A stretch of DNA of 64,000 nucleotides from Sphingomonadaceae bacterium (GTDB lineage: Bacteria; Pseudomonadota; Alphaproteobacteria; Sphingomonadales; Sphingomonadaceae): assembly GCA_947453945.1 (NCBI GenBank), contig CANGJB010000005.1, positions 31,352 through 95,351 on the forward strand, read 5' to 3'. Made by a program: the position numbers and the translations under genes. The notes under the pieces were generated by a model. It saw only the letters and a program-made list of their open reading frames with translations. It made no database searches and was not told where the DNA came from. This document shows, in pieces, positions 54,240 to 63,533 of this stretch; the first letter of the stretch is position 1, and each line of letters begins with the position of its first letter.

Positions 54240-55652
54240 TCAAGGCGTGCGCTCTTTTCCAAAACGGGACTGGATCAGCCCCCAACTTGCGCGAAGGCCC
54301 AGCGCTTCACCGCCCTTGGGTCGCCCCGGCCGTGCCGCTGGCCGCCACGCAAACGTATCGAAGTGCACCCAGTCCACCCCATCGGCCACGAACCGATCAA
54401 GGAACAGCGCCGCCACGGTCGCCCCCGCAAACCCGCCGGAGGGGCTGTTCTGCAAATCTGCCACATCGGATTTTAGCATCTCGCGGTAGCCATCGTGGAG
54501 CGGCAAGCGCCAGCACGGATCATCGCGCTCAAGGCCCGCCGCAAGGAGGCCGCCCGCTGTCTCGTCAGTCCGCGCGAACATCGCCGGCAGATCAGGCCCC
54601 AGCGCCACGCGCGCCGCGCCGGTCAAGGTGGCGAAATCGATCAGCAGATCGGGCCGCGTCTCGCACGCGCGGACCAGTGCATCGCCCAGCACCAGCCGCC
54701 CTTCGGCATCAGTGTTGGTGATCTCTACCGAAAGCCCGGCGCGTGATCGCAGCACATCGCCGGGCCGGAAGGCATTGCCCGAGATCGCGTTTTCGACCGC
54801 CGGGATCAGCAAGTGCAGCCGCACTGGCAGCCCCGCGCCCATCACAAGGCCCGCCAGCGCCAGCGCGTGCGCCGCGCCGCCCATGTCCTTCTTCATCAGC
54901 GCCATGGCCGAGCTGGGCTTCATATCAAGCCCGCCGGAATCGAAGCACACCCCCTTGCCGACAATGGCAAGGCGCGGGTGCGCCGGATCGCCCCATTCCA
55001 GCTCGATCAGCCGGGGCGCGTGGCTGCGCGCCGCCGCACGGCCGACCGCATGGATCATCGGATAATCGCGCTCCAGCGCATCGCCCGAAACGACATGGAT
55101 CACCGCGTGGTGCGCCTTGGCCAGCGCACGGGCTTCCGCCTCAAGCTGGGCAGGCCCCATGTCCTCGGCCGGGGTGTTGACCAGATCGCGCACGGTGATC
55201 ACCGCATCGGCTTCGGCCTGCGCTGTGTGCATCGCGCCAAGTGCGCCGGTCAGCAGCAGGCGCGCGCCCTTGTCGGCAGGATCACTGCGGTAGCGATCGA
55301 AGCGATATTGCGCGAGGCGCCAGCCGATGAGCGCCGGGCCTTCCGCGCCGGGAGCAGCAAGCCGGTACGTGCCCGCAGGCAGCCGGTCGGCCAGTGGAGC
55401 AAGGCACCAGCTGGAAAGCCTGGCCGGATCGGCCACGCCGCCAACCGCGAACCACCCCTCCCCCGCACCGGCAGCATCGGGGACAATCGCGGTCTCGCCC
55501 GCACCGCCTTCAAAGCCCTGCCCCGCCAGCACCGCGCGCTGCGCAGGGGTGAGTGCGGCAAGCCAGGCCGGCAGGCCCGCCTTGTCGACAATATGGAGCG
55601 GTATGGCCTTCTGGCCGCGATCAGGCTGGATCAGCGTGTCTAGGTGGTTCAT
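54240..55652 (-). CDS. Leucyl aminopeptidase family protein (M17)
   Basis: 470 residues from ATG 55652; longer in-frame sequence upstream is not used because it runs antisense through a lipoprotein gene. Metal-binding core: VGKGVCFDSGGLDMKPSS, MKKDMGGAAHAL, and the signature NTDAEGRLVLGDAL, with FATLTGAARVALG and a late ENAISGNAFRPGD loop. It cleaves N-terminal residues from peptides in the cytoplasm using two metal ions. Confidence 0.93.
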   Translation of the reverse strand: MNHLDTLIQPDRGQKAIPLHIVDKAGLPAWLAALTPAQRAVLAGQGFEGGAGETAIVPDAAGAGEGWFAVGGVADPARLSSWCLAPLADRLPAGTYRLAAPGAEGPALIGWRLAQYRFDRYRSDPADKGARLLLTGALGAMHTAQAEADAVITVRDLVNTPAEDMGPAQLEAEARALAKAHHAVIHVVSGDALERDYPMIHAVGRAAARSHAPRLIELEWGDPAHPRLAIVGKGVCFDSGGLDMKPSSAMALMKKDMGGAAHALALAGLVMGAGLPVRLHLLIPAVENAISGNAFRPGDVLRSRAGLSVEITNTDAEGRLVLGDALVRACETRPDLLIDFATLTGAARVALGPDLPAMFARTDETAGGLLAAGLERDDPCWRLPLHDGYREMLKSDVADLQNSPSGGFAGATVAALFLDRFVADGVDWVHFDTFAWRPAARPGRPKGGEALGLRASWGLIQSRFGKERTP

Positions 55653-55703
55653 CTTGGCGGCGATTCTTGCCGCAGCTTTGCGGTGAGCGCGAGAGGAAAG
55701 TGC

Positions 55704-56561
55704 ATGGATTGCCCGCCTGCCCCAAATGCCGCCCTCCGGCCCTTCCTGCTTGCGCTCGTGTTTTGCCTCTCTGCCTGCCAGCAGCCCGCCCCATCGGAAG
55801 CCGCGCCTGCCGCTCCTGCCGCGAGCGCATCGGCCCAGATGCCTGCCGCGCCGCCCGCGCCCCCTCCACCGGCTACCGCAGCGCGCAAGGTGGACGAAAC
55901 CAGCGACACCTATGGATTCGAGTATAGTTATCCCTCCGCCGCCGCCGCGATCCCGGCTCTGCGCGATTGGCTGGAGGCCGACCTCACCCGCACGCGCGCC
56001 GATCTCGCTGCCGAAGCGCGCGAGGCGCGCAAGGATGCCAAGGCCGAAGGGTTCCCGTTCAATCCCTACATGAGTTCGACCGGATGGCAGGTGGTCACCG
56101 ATCTGCCCGGCTGGCTCAGCCTTTCCGCCGAAGGCTACAGCTTTACCGGCGGCGCGCATGGCAACAGCGGCTTCCAGACAATCCTTTGGGACAAGGCCGC
56201 CAACAACGGGGCTGGCCAGCGCCGCACCGCAACCGATCTGTTCGCATCAAAGGCAGCACTAAAGGCGGCCGTGCTGAAGCCGTTCTGCGCCGAACTGGAA
56301 CGCCAGCGGGCAGAGAAGCGCCAGGGCATGGATTTTAGCGATGATCCTGACGATCCCTATGCCCAGTGCGTCGATCCCAACGAACAGGTCGTGATTCTCG
56401 GTTCGAAAAGCCGCAAGGGTTTTGACCGGATCGGCTTCCTTATCGCGCCCTACAACGCCGGGCCCTATGCCGAAGGCAGCTATGAAGTGACCCTGCCGGT
56501 CAGCCCCGCCGTGCTTGCCGCGATCAAGCCGCAATACCGTGCCAGCTTTGTCGTTCCGTGA
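55704..56561 (+). CDS. DUF3298/DUF4163-type lipoprotein
   Basis: 285 residues, start ATG 55704 with GAGAGGAAAG before it. Lipobox LALVFCLSAC (Cys ~25), a Pro/Ala linker (~30-60), and a periplasmic domain with FEYSYPSAAAAIPALRDWLE, GWQVVTDLPGWLSLSAEGYSFTGGAHGN and TATDLFASKAALKAAVLKPF. This is the PdaC/RsiV-like fold of DUF3298/DUF4163, thought to bind peptidoglycan or lysozyme in some members. It is divergent from the aminopeptidase gene (51 bp between starts). Confidence 0.8.
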   Translation: MDCPPAPNAALRPFLLALVFCLSACQQPAPSEAAPAAPAASASAQMPAAPPAPPPPATAARKVDETSDTYGFEYSYPSAAAAIPALRDWLEADLTRTRADLAAEAREARKDAKAEGFPFNPYMSSTGWQVVTDLPGWLSLSAEGYSFTGGAHGNSGFQTILWDKAANNGAGQRRTATDLFASKAALKAAVLKPFCAELERQRAEKRQGMDFSDDPDDPYAQCVDPNEQVVILGSKSRKGFDRIGFLIAPYNAGPYAEGSYEVTLPVSPAVLAAIKPQYRASFVVP

Positions 56562-56598
56562 TCTCGTAATTTCCGCGCGAAGGCGCTACAGGGATCGG

Positions 56599-57432
56599 AT
56601 GACCGACTATGTGATCGCCGACGAGACCGATGTGATGCCGCGTGACGGCACGATTAAACTGCATGGCCCTGCGGGCTTTGACGGCATGCGCAAGGCCGGG
56701 CGCCTTGCCGCCGAAATCCTCGATGCGCTGGCACCGATGGTCCAGCCGGGGGTTTCCACCGCCGCGCTCGATGATGTGGTGCGCCAGATGACGCTGGCTG
56801 GCGGCGCGATTCCGGCCACGCTGGGCTATCGCGGCTATACCCATTCGTGCTGCATTTCGATCAACCACGTGGTGTGCCACGGCATTCCTTCGGAAACCCG
56901 CGTGCTGCGCGATGGCGATATCGTCAACATCGATGTCACCCCGCTGCTGGATGGCTGGCATGGCGATTCGAGCCGCATGTACCTCGTCGGCGATGTGCCG
57001 CTGAAGGCGCGGCGACTGGTCGATGTGACCTATGAGTGCCTGATGATCGGGATCGAGCAAGTTCGCCCCGGCGCGCGGCTCGGCGATATCGGCGCGGCGA
57101 TCCAGGCCCATGCCGAAAAGCACCGCTACGGCGTGGTCCGCGAATTCTGCGGGCATGGCCTGGGGCGCCTGTTCCACGACGCGCCCGAAGTGATCCACGC
57201 CGCGCACAAAGGCACCGGCCCTGAGCTCAAGCCCGGTATGTTCTTCACCATCGAGCCGATGATCAACCTCGGCAAGGCGGGGGTGAAGCTGCTCGACGAT
57301 GGCTGGACGGCAGTGACGCGCGACCGCTCGCTTTCCGCGCAGTTCGAGCATTCGCTCGGCGTGACCGAAACGGGCTGCGAAATCTTCACGCTGAGCCCGG
57401 CGGGCCTGCACCAGCCGCCTTACGCGGGCTGA
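56599..57432 (+). CDS. map: Type I methionyl aminopeptidase
   Basis: 277 residues from ATG 56599 (AGGGA just upstream). Metal ligands are seen in VNIDVTPLLDGWHGDSSRM (two Asp), CGHGLGRLFHDAPEV (His), FFTIEPMIN (Glu) and SAQFEHSLGVT (Glu), with substrate His in YTHSCCISINHVVCHGIP. It removes the initiator Met. It starts 38 bases after the lipoprotein gene, so co-transcription is possible. A CCTGCCT/AGGCAGG hairpin (57444-57464) follows, without a T-run. Confidence 0.95.
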   Translation: MTDYVIADETDVMPRDGTIKLHGPAGFDGMRKAGRLAAEILDALAPMVQPGVSTAALDDVVRQMTLAGGAIPATLGYRGYTHSCCISINHVVCHGIPSETRVLRDGDIVNIDVTPLLDGWHGDSSRMYLVGDVPLKARRLVDVTYECLMIGIEQVRPGARLGDIGAAIQAHAEKHRYGVVREFCGHGLGRLFHDAPEVIHAAHKGTGPELKPGMFFTIEPMINLGKAGVKLLDDGWTAVTRDRSLSAQFEHSLGVTETGCEIFTLSPAGLHQPPYAG

Positions 57433-57467
57433 TCCAGCACGCGCCTGCCTAAAAATAAGGCAGGGCT

Positions 57468-57514
57468 TGCGCAAATCTTGTGCAGCAAAGGATCATTTGC
57501 GCGCAACTTGCGCA
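57468..57514 (+). promoter_or_regulatory. Two NtrC-like dyads 30 bp apart upstream of glnB
   Basis: TGCGCAAATCTTGTGCA (57468-57484) and TGCGCGCAACTTGCGCA (57498-57514) share arms and a 7-bp spacer. Their centres are 30 bp apart, about three helical turns, so both face the same side. They lie about 110-145 bp before the -24 element, a usual place for NtrC sites. Confidence 0.55.
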
Positions 57515-57596
57515 ATGCGGCGACGTGCGGGCCGCTTGCATTCTTGCCGTAGCGGCAGAATTCCCGCTTTCGCGGCGCTTGTTGATCGCCTAGTGA

Positions 57597-58055
<459 letters not shown>

Positions 58056-58179
58056 TAACGCATCATAGCAACACGAATTGCATTTCACCCGGAGGCTGTC
58101 GCGGGACTGGCGGCTGCTTCCCCATGTTTTAGACCACTGAGCGCCCCTGCATGGGCCGGGGCCAGTTAAAGGACCAGCG

Positions 58180-59589
58180 ATGGCTACTGCAAAGGACATT
58201 CTCGCCCGCATCAAGGACGAAGAAATCGAATGGGTTGATCTGCGCTTCACCGATCCCAAGGGCAAGTGGCAGCACCTCACGATGGTCTCCACCGTGCTCG
58301 GCGAGGACGAACTGGAAGACGGCCTGATGTTTGACGGCTCCTCGATCGAAGGCTGGAAGGCCATCAACGAGTCCGACATGATCCTGAAGCCGGACCTCGA
58401 CGCCGTCTATGTCGATCCGTTCTCGGCCACGCCGATGATGATCATCTGCTGCGATATCGTCGAGCCTTCGACCGGCGAGCTCTATGCCCGCGATCCGCGC
58501 TCGACCGCCAAGCGCGCCGAATCCTTCGTGAAGGCGAGCGGCGTGGGCGATACCGTCTACGTTGGCCCCGAAGCCGAATTCTTCATCTTCGACGATGTGA
58601 AGTTCTACGACGGCTACGACGGCAACGGCTTCCGCATCGATGATATCGAGCTGCCGACCAACTCGAACAAGGACTACGAAGGCGGCAACCTCGCCCACCG
58701 TCCGCGCGCCAAGGGCGGCTACTTCCCGGTTGCGCCGGTCGACAGCTGCGTCGACATCCGCGCCGAGATGGTTCGCACCATGCTCGATATGGGCCTGCCC
58801 TGCGACAAGCACCACCACGAAGTGGCTTCGGCACAGCACGAGCTGGGCCTGACCTTCGGCACGCTGGTGCAGACCGCTGACCGCATGCAGGTTTACAAGT
58901 ACGTCGTGCACCAGGTCGCGCAGGCCTATGGCAAGACGGCGACCTTCATGCCGAAGCCGATCAAGTCGGACAACGGCTCGGGCATGCACACCCACATTTC
59001 GATCTGGGATTCGGGCAAGCCGCTCTTCGCGGGCAACGGCTATGCAGGTCTTTCCGACATGTGCCTCTACTTCATCGGCGGCGTGATCAAGCACGCGAAG
59101 GCATTGAACGCCTTCACCAACCCGACCACCAACAGCTACAAGCGTCTGGTGCCGGGCTTCGAGGCCCCCGTGCTGCTCGCCTATTCGGCGCGCAACCGGT
59201 CGGCCTCGTGCCGCATCCCCTATGGTTCGGGCGCCAAGGCCAAGCGCGTGGAATTCCGCTTCCCCGATGCGATGGCAAACCCCTACCTGTGCTATTCGGC
59301 GCTGCTCATGGCTGGTCTCGACGGGATCAAGAACAAGATCCACCCGGGCGAAGCCATGGACAAGAACCTCTACGATCTGCCGCCGGCCGAACTCGCCGAA
59401 GTGCCGACCGTGTGCGGCTCGCTCCGTGAAGCGCTCGACTCGCTGGTCGCCGACCATGACTTCCTGCTCCACGGCGGCGTGTTCACCAAGGACCAGATCG
59501 AAGCCTACATCGAACTCAAGTGGCCCGAAGTAATGCGCTGGGAAACCACGCCGTCGGCGGTCGAGTTCGACATGTACTACAGCGCCTGA
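58180..59589 (+). CDS. glnA: Type I glutamine synthetase
   Basis: 469 residues, GSI-beta type. FDGSSIEGW and [12 protein letters not shown] metal sites, [40 protein letters not shown], and the adenylylation site Tyr398 in KNLYDLPP. It makes glutamine from glutamate, ammonia and ATP and is switched off by GlnE adenylylation under PII control. It shares the operon with glnB. Confidence 0.98.
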   Translation: MATAKDILARIKDEEIEWVDLRFTDPKGKWQHLTMVSTVLGEDELEDGLMFDGSSIEGWKAINESDMILKPDLDAVYVDPFSATPMMIICCDIVEPSTGELYARDPRSTAKRAESFVKASGVGDTVYVGPEAEFFIFDDVKFYDGYDGNGFRIDDIELPTNSNKDYEGGNLAHRPRAKGGYFPVAPVDSCVDIRAEMVRTMLDMGLPCDKHHHEVASAQHELGLTFGTLVQTADRMQVYKYVVHQVAQAYGKTATFMPKPIKSDNGSGMHTHISIWDSGKPLFAGNGYAGLSDMCLYFIGGVIKHAKALNAFTNPTTNSYKRLVPGFEAPVLLAYSARNRSASCRIPYGSGAKAKRVEFRFPDAMANPYLCYSALLMAGLDGIKNKIHPGEAMDKNLYDLPPAELAEVPTVCGSLREALDSLVADHDFLLHGGVFTKDQIEAYIELKWPEVMRWETTPSAVEFDMYYSA

Positions 59590-59615
59590 TCCCACCGATC
59601 AGTGCACGCAGAAAG

Positions 59616-59647
59616 GGGCGTCCGGGCAACCGGGCGCCCTTTCGTTT
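59616..59647 (+). terminator. Rho-independent terminator of glnB-glnA
   Basis: GGGCGTCCGG-GCAA-CCGGGCGCCC (59616-59639) is a ten-pair stem with one T-G wobble and a GCAA loop, followed by TTTCGTTT. Confidence 0.9.
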
Positions 59648-59730
59648 ACGATAGAAGGCAGCGCTCTCCCACAGTCATTTCGAGCCCGACAAGGGGGCGC
59701 GGCCACATCGGACGGGCTTGGCATGTGCCG

Positions 59731-59762
59731 CTCTGGATTCCCGCCTGCGCGGGAATGACGAA
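59731..59762 (+). repeat. Dispersed repeat, family C, copy 4
   Basis: CTCTGGATTCCCGCCTGCGC followed by GGGAATGACGAA; same family as the cluster at 15981-16127. Confidence 0.85.
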
Positions 59763-59841
59763 CGAGTGGGCAGGAGGAACTACAACGGGTGCATATAGCC
59801 GGGCGAGCGACATGTCGGGTCTGGGCTCTCGACCTCAACAC

Positions 59842-59872
59842 TCGTCCTTCCCGCGAAGGCGGGAATCCAGAG
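59842..59872 (-). repeat. Dispersed repeat, family C, copy 5
   Basis: TCGTCCTTCCCGCGAAGGCG followed by GGAATCCAGAG, in inverted orientation to copy 4, about 80 bp away. Confidence 0.85.
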
Positions 59873-60072
59873 CGGCTGGCGCTGCGGATGCGGCCTTGGC
59901 TTCCCGCCTGCTCGGAAAGGACAAGGCTCTGGTGGGAGGGAAGCGTCCGTGAAACCGAGCTCCCCGCGCTGCAATTTTTTCCACAGCGCCACGTGGACTC
60001 GGGATGAACGGTGATTGCGGCAGGATGAACGGAAGGCACGCGGACTCCCCGAATCGGCGCAAATCCCTAGAT

Positions 60073-60564
60073 ATGCTGCACATGCACAAGAACATAATCG
60101 CCGCATTCATCGCTCTCTTTGCCTTTGCTGCGCTGCCCACGGCAGCCAATGCCCGGCTCCAGTGCGTGGCTTATGCGCGGCAGGTTTCCGAAGTGCAGAT
60201 CAGCGGCAATGCGCGTGACTGGTGGAACAATGCGGCTGGTCGTTATGATCGCGGCCAGGCTCCGAAGCCCGGCGCCGTTCTCGCCTTCGCCGGCACCCGC
60301 GCGATGCCCTATGGCCATGTCGCTGTCGTCAGCAAGATTGTCGATGACCGGCATATCCTGATCAACCACGCCAATTGGTCGCGCCCCGGCATGGTCGAGC
60401 GCGGCGTGATGGCGGTGGATGTTTCCCCCGCTGGTGACTGGAGCCAGGTGCGCGTGTGGTACGCGCCGACCGGCTCGCTGGGCCTGCGCCCGAGCGCCGC
60501 CAAGGGCTTCATCTATCCGCGCACTGTGACGGCAAGCGCCGCGACCGCCCGGACAGCCGGCTGA
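60073..60564 (+). CDS. CHAP-domain secreted amidase/peptidase-like protein
   Basis: 163 residues from ATG 60073; ATG 60082 is an alternative. Signal peptide to ~AANA. CHAP layout: catalytic Cys in LQCVAYARQVS, DWWNNAAGRYDRGQAPKPGAVLAFAG, catalytic His in YGHVAVVSKIV and the third residue in INHANW. CHAP enzymes cut peptidoglycan peptides or glutathionylspermidine. The small size and single domain suggest a periplasmic wall hydrolase (inference). Confidence 0.87.
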   Translation: MLHMHKNIIAAFIALFAFAALPTAANARLQCVAYARQVSEVQISGNARDWWNNAAGRYDRGQAPKPGAVLAFAGTRAMPYGHVAVVSKIVDDRHILINHANWSRPGMVERGVMAVDVSPAGDWSQVRVWYAPTGSLGLRPSAAKGFIYPRTVTASAATARTAG

Positions 60565-60609
60565 CTTTCCCATTCCGGCAAGCAGGCCGCGCGCCGGTTT
60601 GCGAGCAGA

Positions 60610-60631
60610 GCGGTCCTTGGCTAAGGACCGC
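60610..60631 (+). promoter_or_regulatory. Hairpin covering the ribosome binding site of the cupin gene
   Basis: GCGGTCCTT (60610-60618) pairs perfectly with AAGGACCGC (60623-60631) around a GGCT loop. The AAGGA Shine-Dalgarno (60623-60627) is inside the stem and ends four bases before ATG 60635. It could gate translation or act as a weak terminator. Confidence 0.55.
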
Positions 60632-60634
60632 TTC

Positions 60635-61600
60635 ATGCTGAAACCCGCCCTTGCCGCAGCTGCCCTGCTGTGGAGCGCCGCCGCTCTTGCCGCCCCCGCG
60701 CCTGACGAAGCGCCGATGCCGCCTGCCGCGCAGGCCATCATCGATCATTTCAAGATGCAGAACATCCCCCACGAAGGGCCGTGGTTCCTGCAAACCTACA
60801 AGAGCGACGACGTGATCGAAGGCGCGCTGGCCGCGCGCTATCCCACCAAGCGCTGGGCCTATACGGCGATCTACGCGCTCTTCACCCGCAGCGACTTTTC
60901 CGCGATGCACCGCCTTGCCACGGATGAGATGTGGCACTTCTATGGCGGCAGCCCCACGCAGATGCTTTTGCTCTATCCCGATGGGCACGGCGAGACGCGG
61001 ATCTGGGGCAGCGATGTCTTGAAGGGCGAGGAACCGCAGATCCTTGTTCCGCGCGGCACCTGGATGGGCGCGCGCCCGATCGGCGATGGCAAGACGGCCT
61101 ACAGCTTCGGCGGCAACACGCTCTCCCCCGGTTTTGAATATGACGACTACGAACCGGGCTACCGCGACGAACTCACCGCGCTTTATCCCAAGTTCGCGCC
61201 CGAAATTGCCGAGCTGACCCGCTCCGATTCCGCCAAGCGCACGGTAGCAGCCACCCGCAAGGCCGAAATCGCCTCGCCCATCGCGGTCGAGGAACTCGTG
61301 GGCCGCACCGCGCCGCAGCGCTCCCCGCAAATCAGCGTCGCGCGCTTCGTGATGCAGCCGGGCGCGATGATGCCGATGATGGTGACGCGGGAGGGGCACG
61401 AGGCCATGGTCGTCAGCGCAGGCAAGGGCCGCGTGACCATCGGCGAAACAGCGCAGAGCGTGGCGCAGGGTTCGGTCGTGCTGTTGCCGCCCGGCGTGCC
61501 CCACAGCATCGCGGCGGAAACGCGGCTGGAATTCACGGTAAGTGTTGCGCCTGCATGGCAGCCTTCGGACGTCACCGTCCTGCCGCCCGCCAAGCCCTGA
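60635..61600 (+). CDS. Secreted double-cupin protein (DUF985-type plus cupin_2)
   Basis: 321 residues with a signal peptide (~1-22, ends ALAAP). N-terminal cupin_5/DUF985-like domain (~30-175): FLQTYKSDDVIE, FSAMHRLATDEMWHFYGGSP with His/Glu, PRGTWMGARPI and FEYDDYEPGYRDELTALYP. C-terminal small cupin (~225-310): MMVTREGHEAMVVSAGKGRVTIG, GSVVLLPPGVPHSIAAE. DUF985 proteins are usually cytoplasmic single-domain, so an exported two-cupin form is unusual. Substrate unknown. Confidence 0.78.
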   Translation: MLKPALAAAALLWSAAALAAPAPDEAPMPPAAQAIIDHFKMQNIPHEGPWFLQTYKSDDVIEGALAARYPTKRWAYTAIYALFTRSDFSAMHRLATDEMWHFYGGSPTQMLLLYPDGHGETRIWGSDVLKGEEPQILVPRGTWMGARPIGDGKTAYSFGGNTLSPGFEYDDYEPGYRDELTALYPKFAPEIAELTRSDSAKRTVAATRKAEIASPIAVEELVGRTAPQRSPQISVARFVMQPGAMMPMMVTREGHEAMVVSAGKGRVTIGETAQSVAQGSVVLLPPGVPHSIAAETRLEFTVSVAPAWQPSDVTVLPPAKP

Positions 61601-61733
61601 CGCTCTGCGCCGCGCGGGCTTTTACGAAGCCGGGCGCAGCCAGGCGGAGGCTTCCGACGATTCCAGGAGCGCCCGGGCGTCTTGCGCCGGCAGCGCAGCC
61701 CAGAACAGATGGCCCTGCACCAGTTCGCAGCCC

Positions 61734-61747
61734 GCGGCCTGCGGCCT
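61734..61747. repeat. 7-bp tandem duplication causing a frameshift
   Basis: GCGGCCT occurs twice in a row within the EAL gene. Removing one copy joins the EAL frame to its natural C-terminal end (AAGCELVQGHLF). Confidence 0.8.
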
Positions 61748-62441
61748 GCACAAGCAGCCGCTGCACTTCGGGCTCCACTCCTTCGGCCACAACCTTCGTG
61801 CGCAGCGTCTTACCCAGCCTGGTGATCGCGCAGAGGATCGAATGCGCATCGCGGTCGCGCTCGATGTTCTGCACGAAGGACCGATCGATCTTGATCCGAT
61901 CAAACTGGAACGAGTGCAAATAGGACAGCGAGGAATAGCCGATCCCGAAATCGTCCAGCGCGACCCGGATGCCCATGCTGTTGAGCTCTTGCAGAACGCG
62001 GATCACATGCGCGCTGCGATCAAGCATGACGCCTTCCGTCACTTCGAACACCAGCCTCTGCGGATCCATGCCGGTTTCCTCCAGCAGGGCGGCCAGCATG
62101 GGGAGGAAATCCCCCGCCATGATCTGCAGCGGTGAGAGATTGACCGAAATATAGCAATCTGGCCAATCGCGGCACTGGGTGAAGACATGGCGCAGCACCC
62201 AGGTGCCCAGCGGAATCATGAGGCCGCCTTGCTCGGCAATCAGCACGAACAGATCCGGGCGGATCTCACCGCGTTCCGGGTGGTTCCAGCGCAGCAGCGC
62301 CTCGAAGCCCTGGATCGCGCCAGTCCCGGTATCGACCACCGGCTGGTAGGCGACCGAAAGCTCGCCGCGCGTGATGGCGATACGCAGCTCCATTTCCATC
62401 TCGCGCCGCAATTTGACGCTGGCATCCATATCGGGCGTGAA

Positions 62442-62463
62442 GCGGCTGTAGCGGAGCGGAAGC
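62442..62463. repeat. 22-bp direct repeat, left copy
   Basis: Identical to 62533-62554 (begins GCGGCTGTAGCGG, ends GCGGAAGC). It sits at the junction between the EAL gene and the istB remnant. Confidence 0.85.
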
Positions 62464-62493
62464 CGATTTCCCGCAGCCGATAGTCGTTTCCAA

Positions 62494-62916
62494 TCAAGGC
62501 CTCTTGCTTGCCTCCTTGCCCTTTTGGCGCTTGCGGCTGTAGCGGAGCGGAAGCTCTCGCCATTCATCTCGAGGATGTGGACGTGGTGGGTCAGCCGATC
62601 GAACAGGGCTCCGGTGAGCCGCTCGCTGCCAAATACCGAGTCCATTCATCGAACGGCAAATTGCTGGTGATCAGCGTGCTGCCGGGCTCTTAGCGCCGAC
62701 TGAGAACCTCGAACAGCAGCTCGCCGCCGACGGCAGTGAATGGCACATAGCGCAGCTCATCGAGGATTAGCAGCTTGACCGAGGCCAGATGTTACTGGAG
62801 CCCGCGCAATCGCCGCTCGACCCGAGCCTCTATGAGCTCATGCACCAGCGCCGCCGCCGTGGTGAACGCCACGCTTACCCCCTTCTGGCAGGCGGCAAAA
62901 CCGAGCGCGGCATGCC
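62494..62916 (-). pseudogene. istB: IS21-family istB ATPase remnant
   Basis: The minus strand encodes, in broken frames, IstB C-terminal pieces: TTAAALVHELIEARVERRLRGL, LLILDELRYVPF (Walker B), GGELLFEVLSRR, STLITSNLPFDEW, FGSERLTGAL and LTHHVHILEMNGESF. Two stop codons (after RLRGLQ and after LSRR) and at least one frameshift (after DEW) kill it. The N-terminal half with Walker A and all of istA are absent. The end at 62494 is a TGA after KEASKRP in one frame. Confidence 0.85.
62533..62554. repeat. 22-bp direct repeat, right copy
   Basis: Second copy of the repeat at 62442-62463, inside the istB remnant near its 3' end; 69 bases separate the copies. Confidence 0.85.
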
Positions 62917-63471
62917 TTATTTGGATCCGCCGCGGCCCCGTACAGCCTTGAGTTCATTATCCTGAAGGATGCCGTCGTGGTTCGTATCGGCGCGGTCGAA
63001 GAGCGCAAGCGCGTTGGCCGAGAATTCGGCCAAGCTTAACCGCTGGTCTCCATTCTTGTCGAGCTTGGCAATGTCATTTCCAGCATTGCCTGGCAAGACC
63101 TTGCGGCCTCCGGGCATCGCCGCCCATTCTTGGCGGGAAATCTGGCCGTTGTGGTCTACATCAAGCCGATCGAACGCAGCGCTGCGCCGCTTTTGCGCTG
63201 CGTCATCGAAATTCTTGGCGGCTGCCGTCAGGCTTGCGGTCAGTTCCTCGGTGCTGATCGCACCGTCATGATTGGCATCGACCGCTGCAAAGTTGCCCTC
63301 AAGACGCTTGACTAGATCCGCACGTCGCGGGGTTTGCTGTGGCTGAGCAGTCGGGGCGGCAGCTTTGGCTGCTGGCACCGATGCAGGCAGGCCCACTGCA
63401 AGCTCAGGAGCCGCTCCTGCCAGTAGTATGGCCGGCAAGGCGAGCAGGAAGCTTCGTTTCGGCAATGTCAT
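62917..63471 (-). CDS. Secreted EF-hand calcium-binding protein
   Basis: 184 residues with a signal peptide (~1-25) and AGGAG before the ATG. Four EF-hand loops at ~65-76 (DANHDGAISTEE), ~104-115 (DVDHNGQISRQE), ~138-149 (DKNGDQRLSLAE) and ~162-173 (DTNHDGILQDNE). All have Asp/Asn at 1, 3, 5 and Glu at 12, so calcium binding is likely. Role unknown; similar calmodulin-like exported proteins are common in sphingomonads. The istB remnant abuts its 3' end. Confidence 0.88.
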   Translation of the reverse strand: MTLPKRSFLLALPAILLAGAAPELAVGLPASVPAAKAAAPTAQPQQTPRRADLVKRLEGNFAAVDANHDGAISTEELTASLTAAAKNFDDAAQKRRSAAFDRLDVDHNGQISRQEWAAMPGGRKVLPGNAGNDIAKLDKNGDQRLSLAEFSANALALFDRADTNHDGILQDNELKAVRGRGGSK

Positions 63472-63533
63472 TCTCCTCGATGTTTTAAGCCCGGACAGGC
63501 GAACGATCTGACGCAGTCCGGGCCCTTTATTCT

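Larger units (their letters stand above)
59648..60072. other. Intergenic gap with family C repeats
   Basis: About 425 bp between the glnA terminator and the CHAP gene without a credible gene. It holds an inverted pair of family C repeats (59731-59762 and 59842-59872) and a decayed third copy near 59908-59934. Confidence 0.75.
61622..62463 (-). pseudogene. EAL-domain c-di-GMP phosphodiesterase, truncated and frameshifted
   Basis: The EAL domain is well kept: QGFEALLRWNHPERG, YISVNLSPLQIM, LVFEVTEGVML, ALDDFGIGYSSLSYLHSF, KIDRSFVQNI and VVAEGVEP. The gene begins abruptly after a 22-bp repeat shared with an istB remnant, so any GGDEF or sensor part is missing. Near the end, a perfect 7-bp tandem duplication (GCGGCCT at 61734 and 61741) shifts the frame; without it the reading continues as CELVQGHLFWAALPA to a stop at 61622. 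A longer chimeric frame (61572-62645) exists but its ends are not native. Confidence 0.8.

Noticed and set aside
54240..56159. 639-residue form of the M17 aminopeptidase
   Set aside because: The extension lies antisense to the DUF3298-type lipoprotein gene, which has its own start signals; ATG 55652 is the normal start.
59731..59872. Possible CRISPR-like array from repeats near 59.8 kb
   Set aside because: Only two or three copies, in inverted orientation and with uneven spacing; they are dispersed palindromic repeats.
61572..62645. A single intact EAL protein starting MDSVFGSERLTGAL
   Set aside because: The first ~30 residues are IstB sequence and the last ~40 come from a frameshift; the frame is a chimera of two broken genes.
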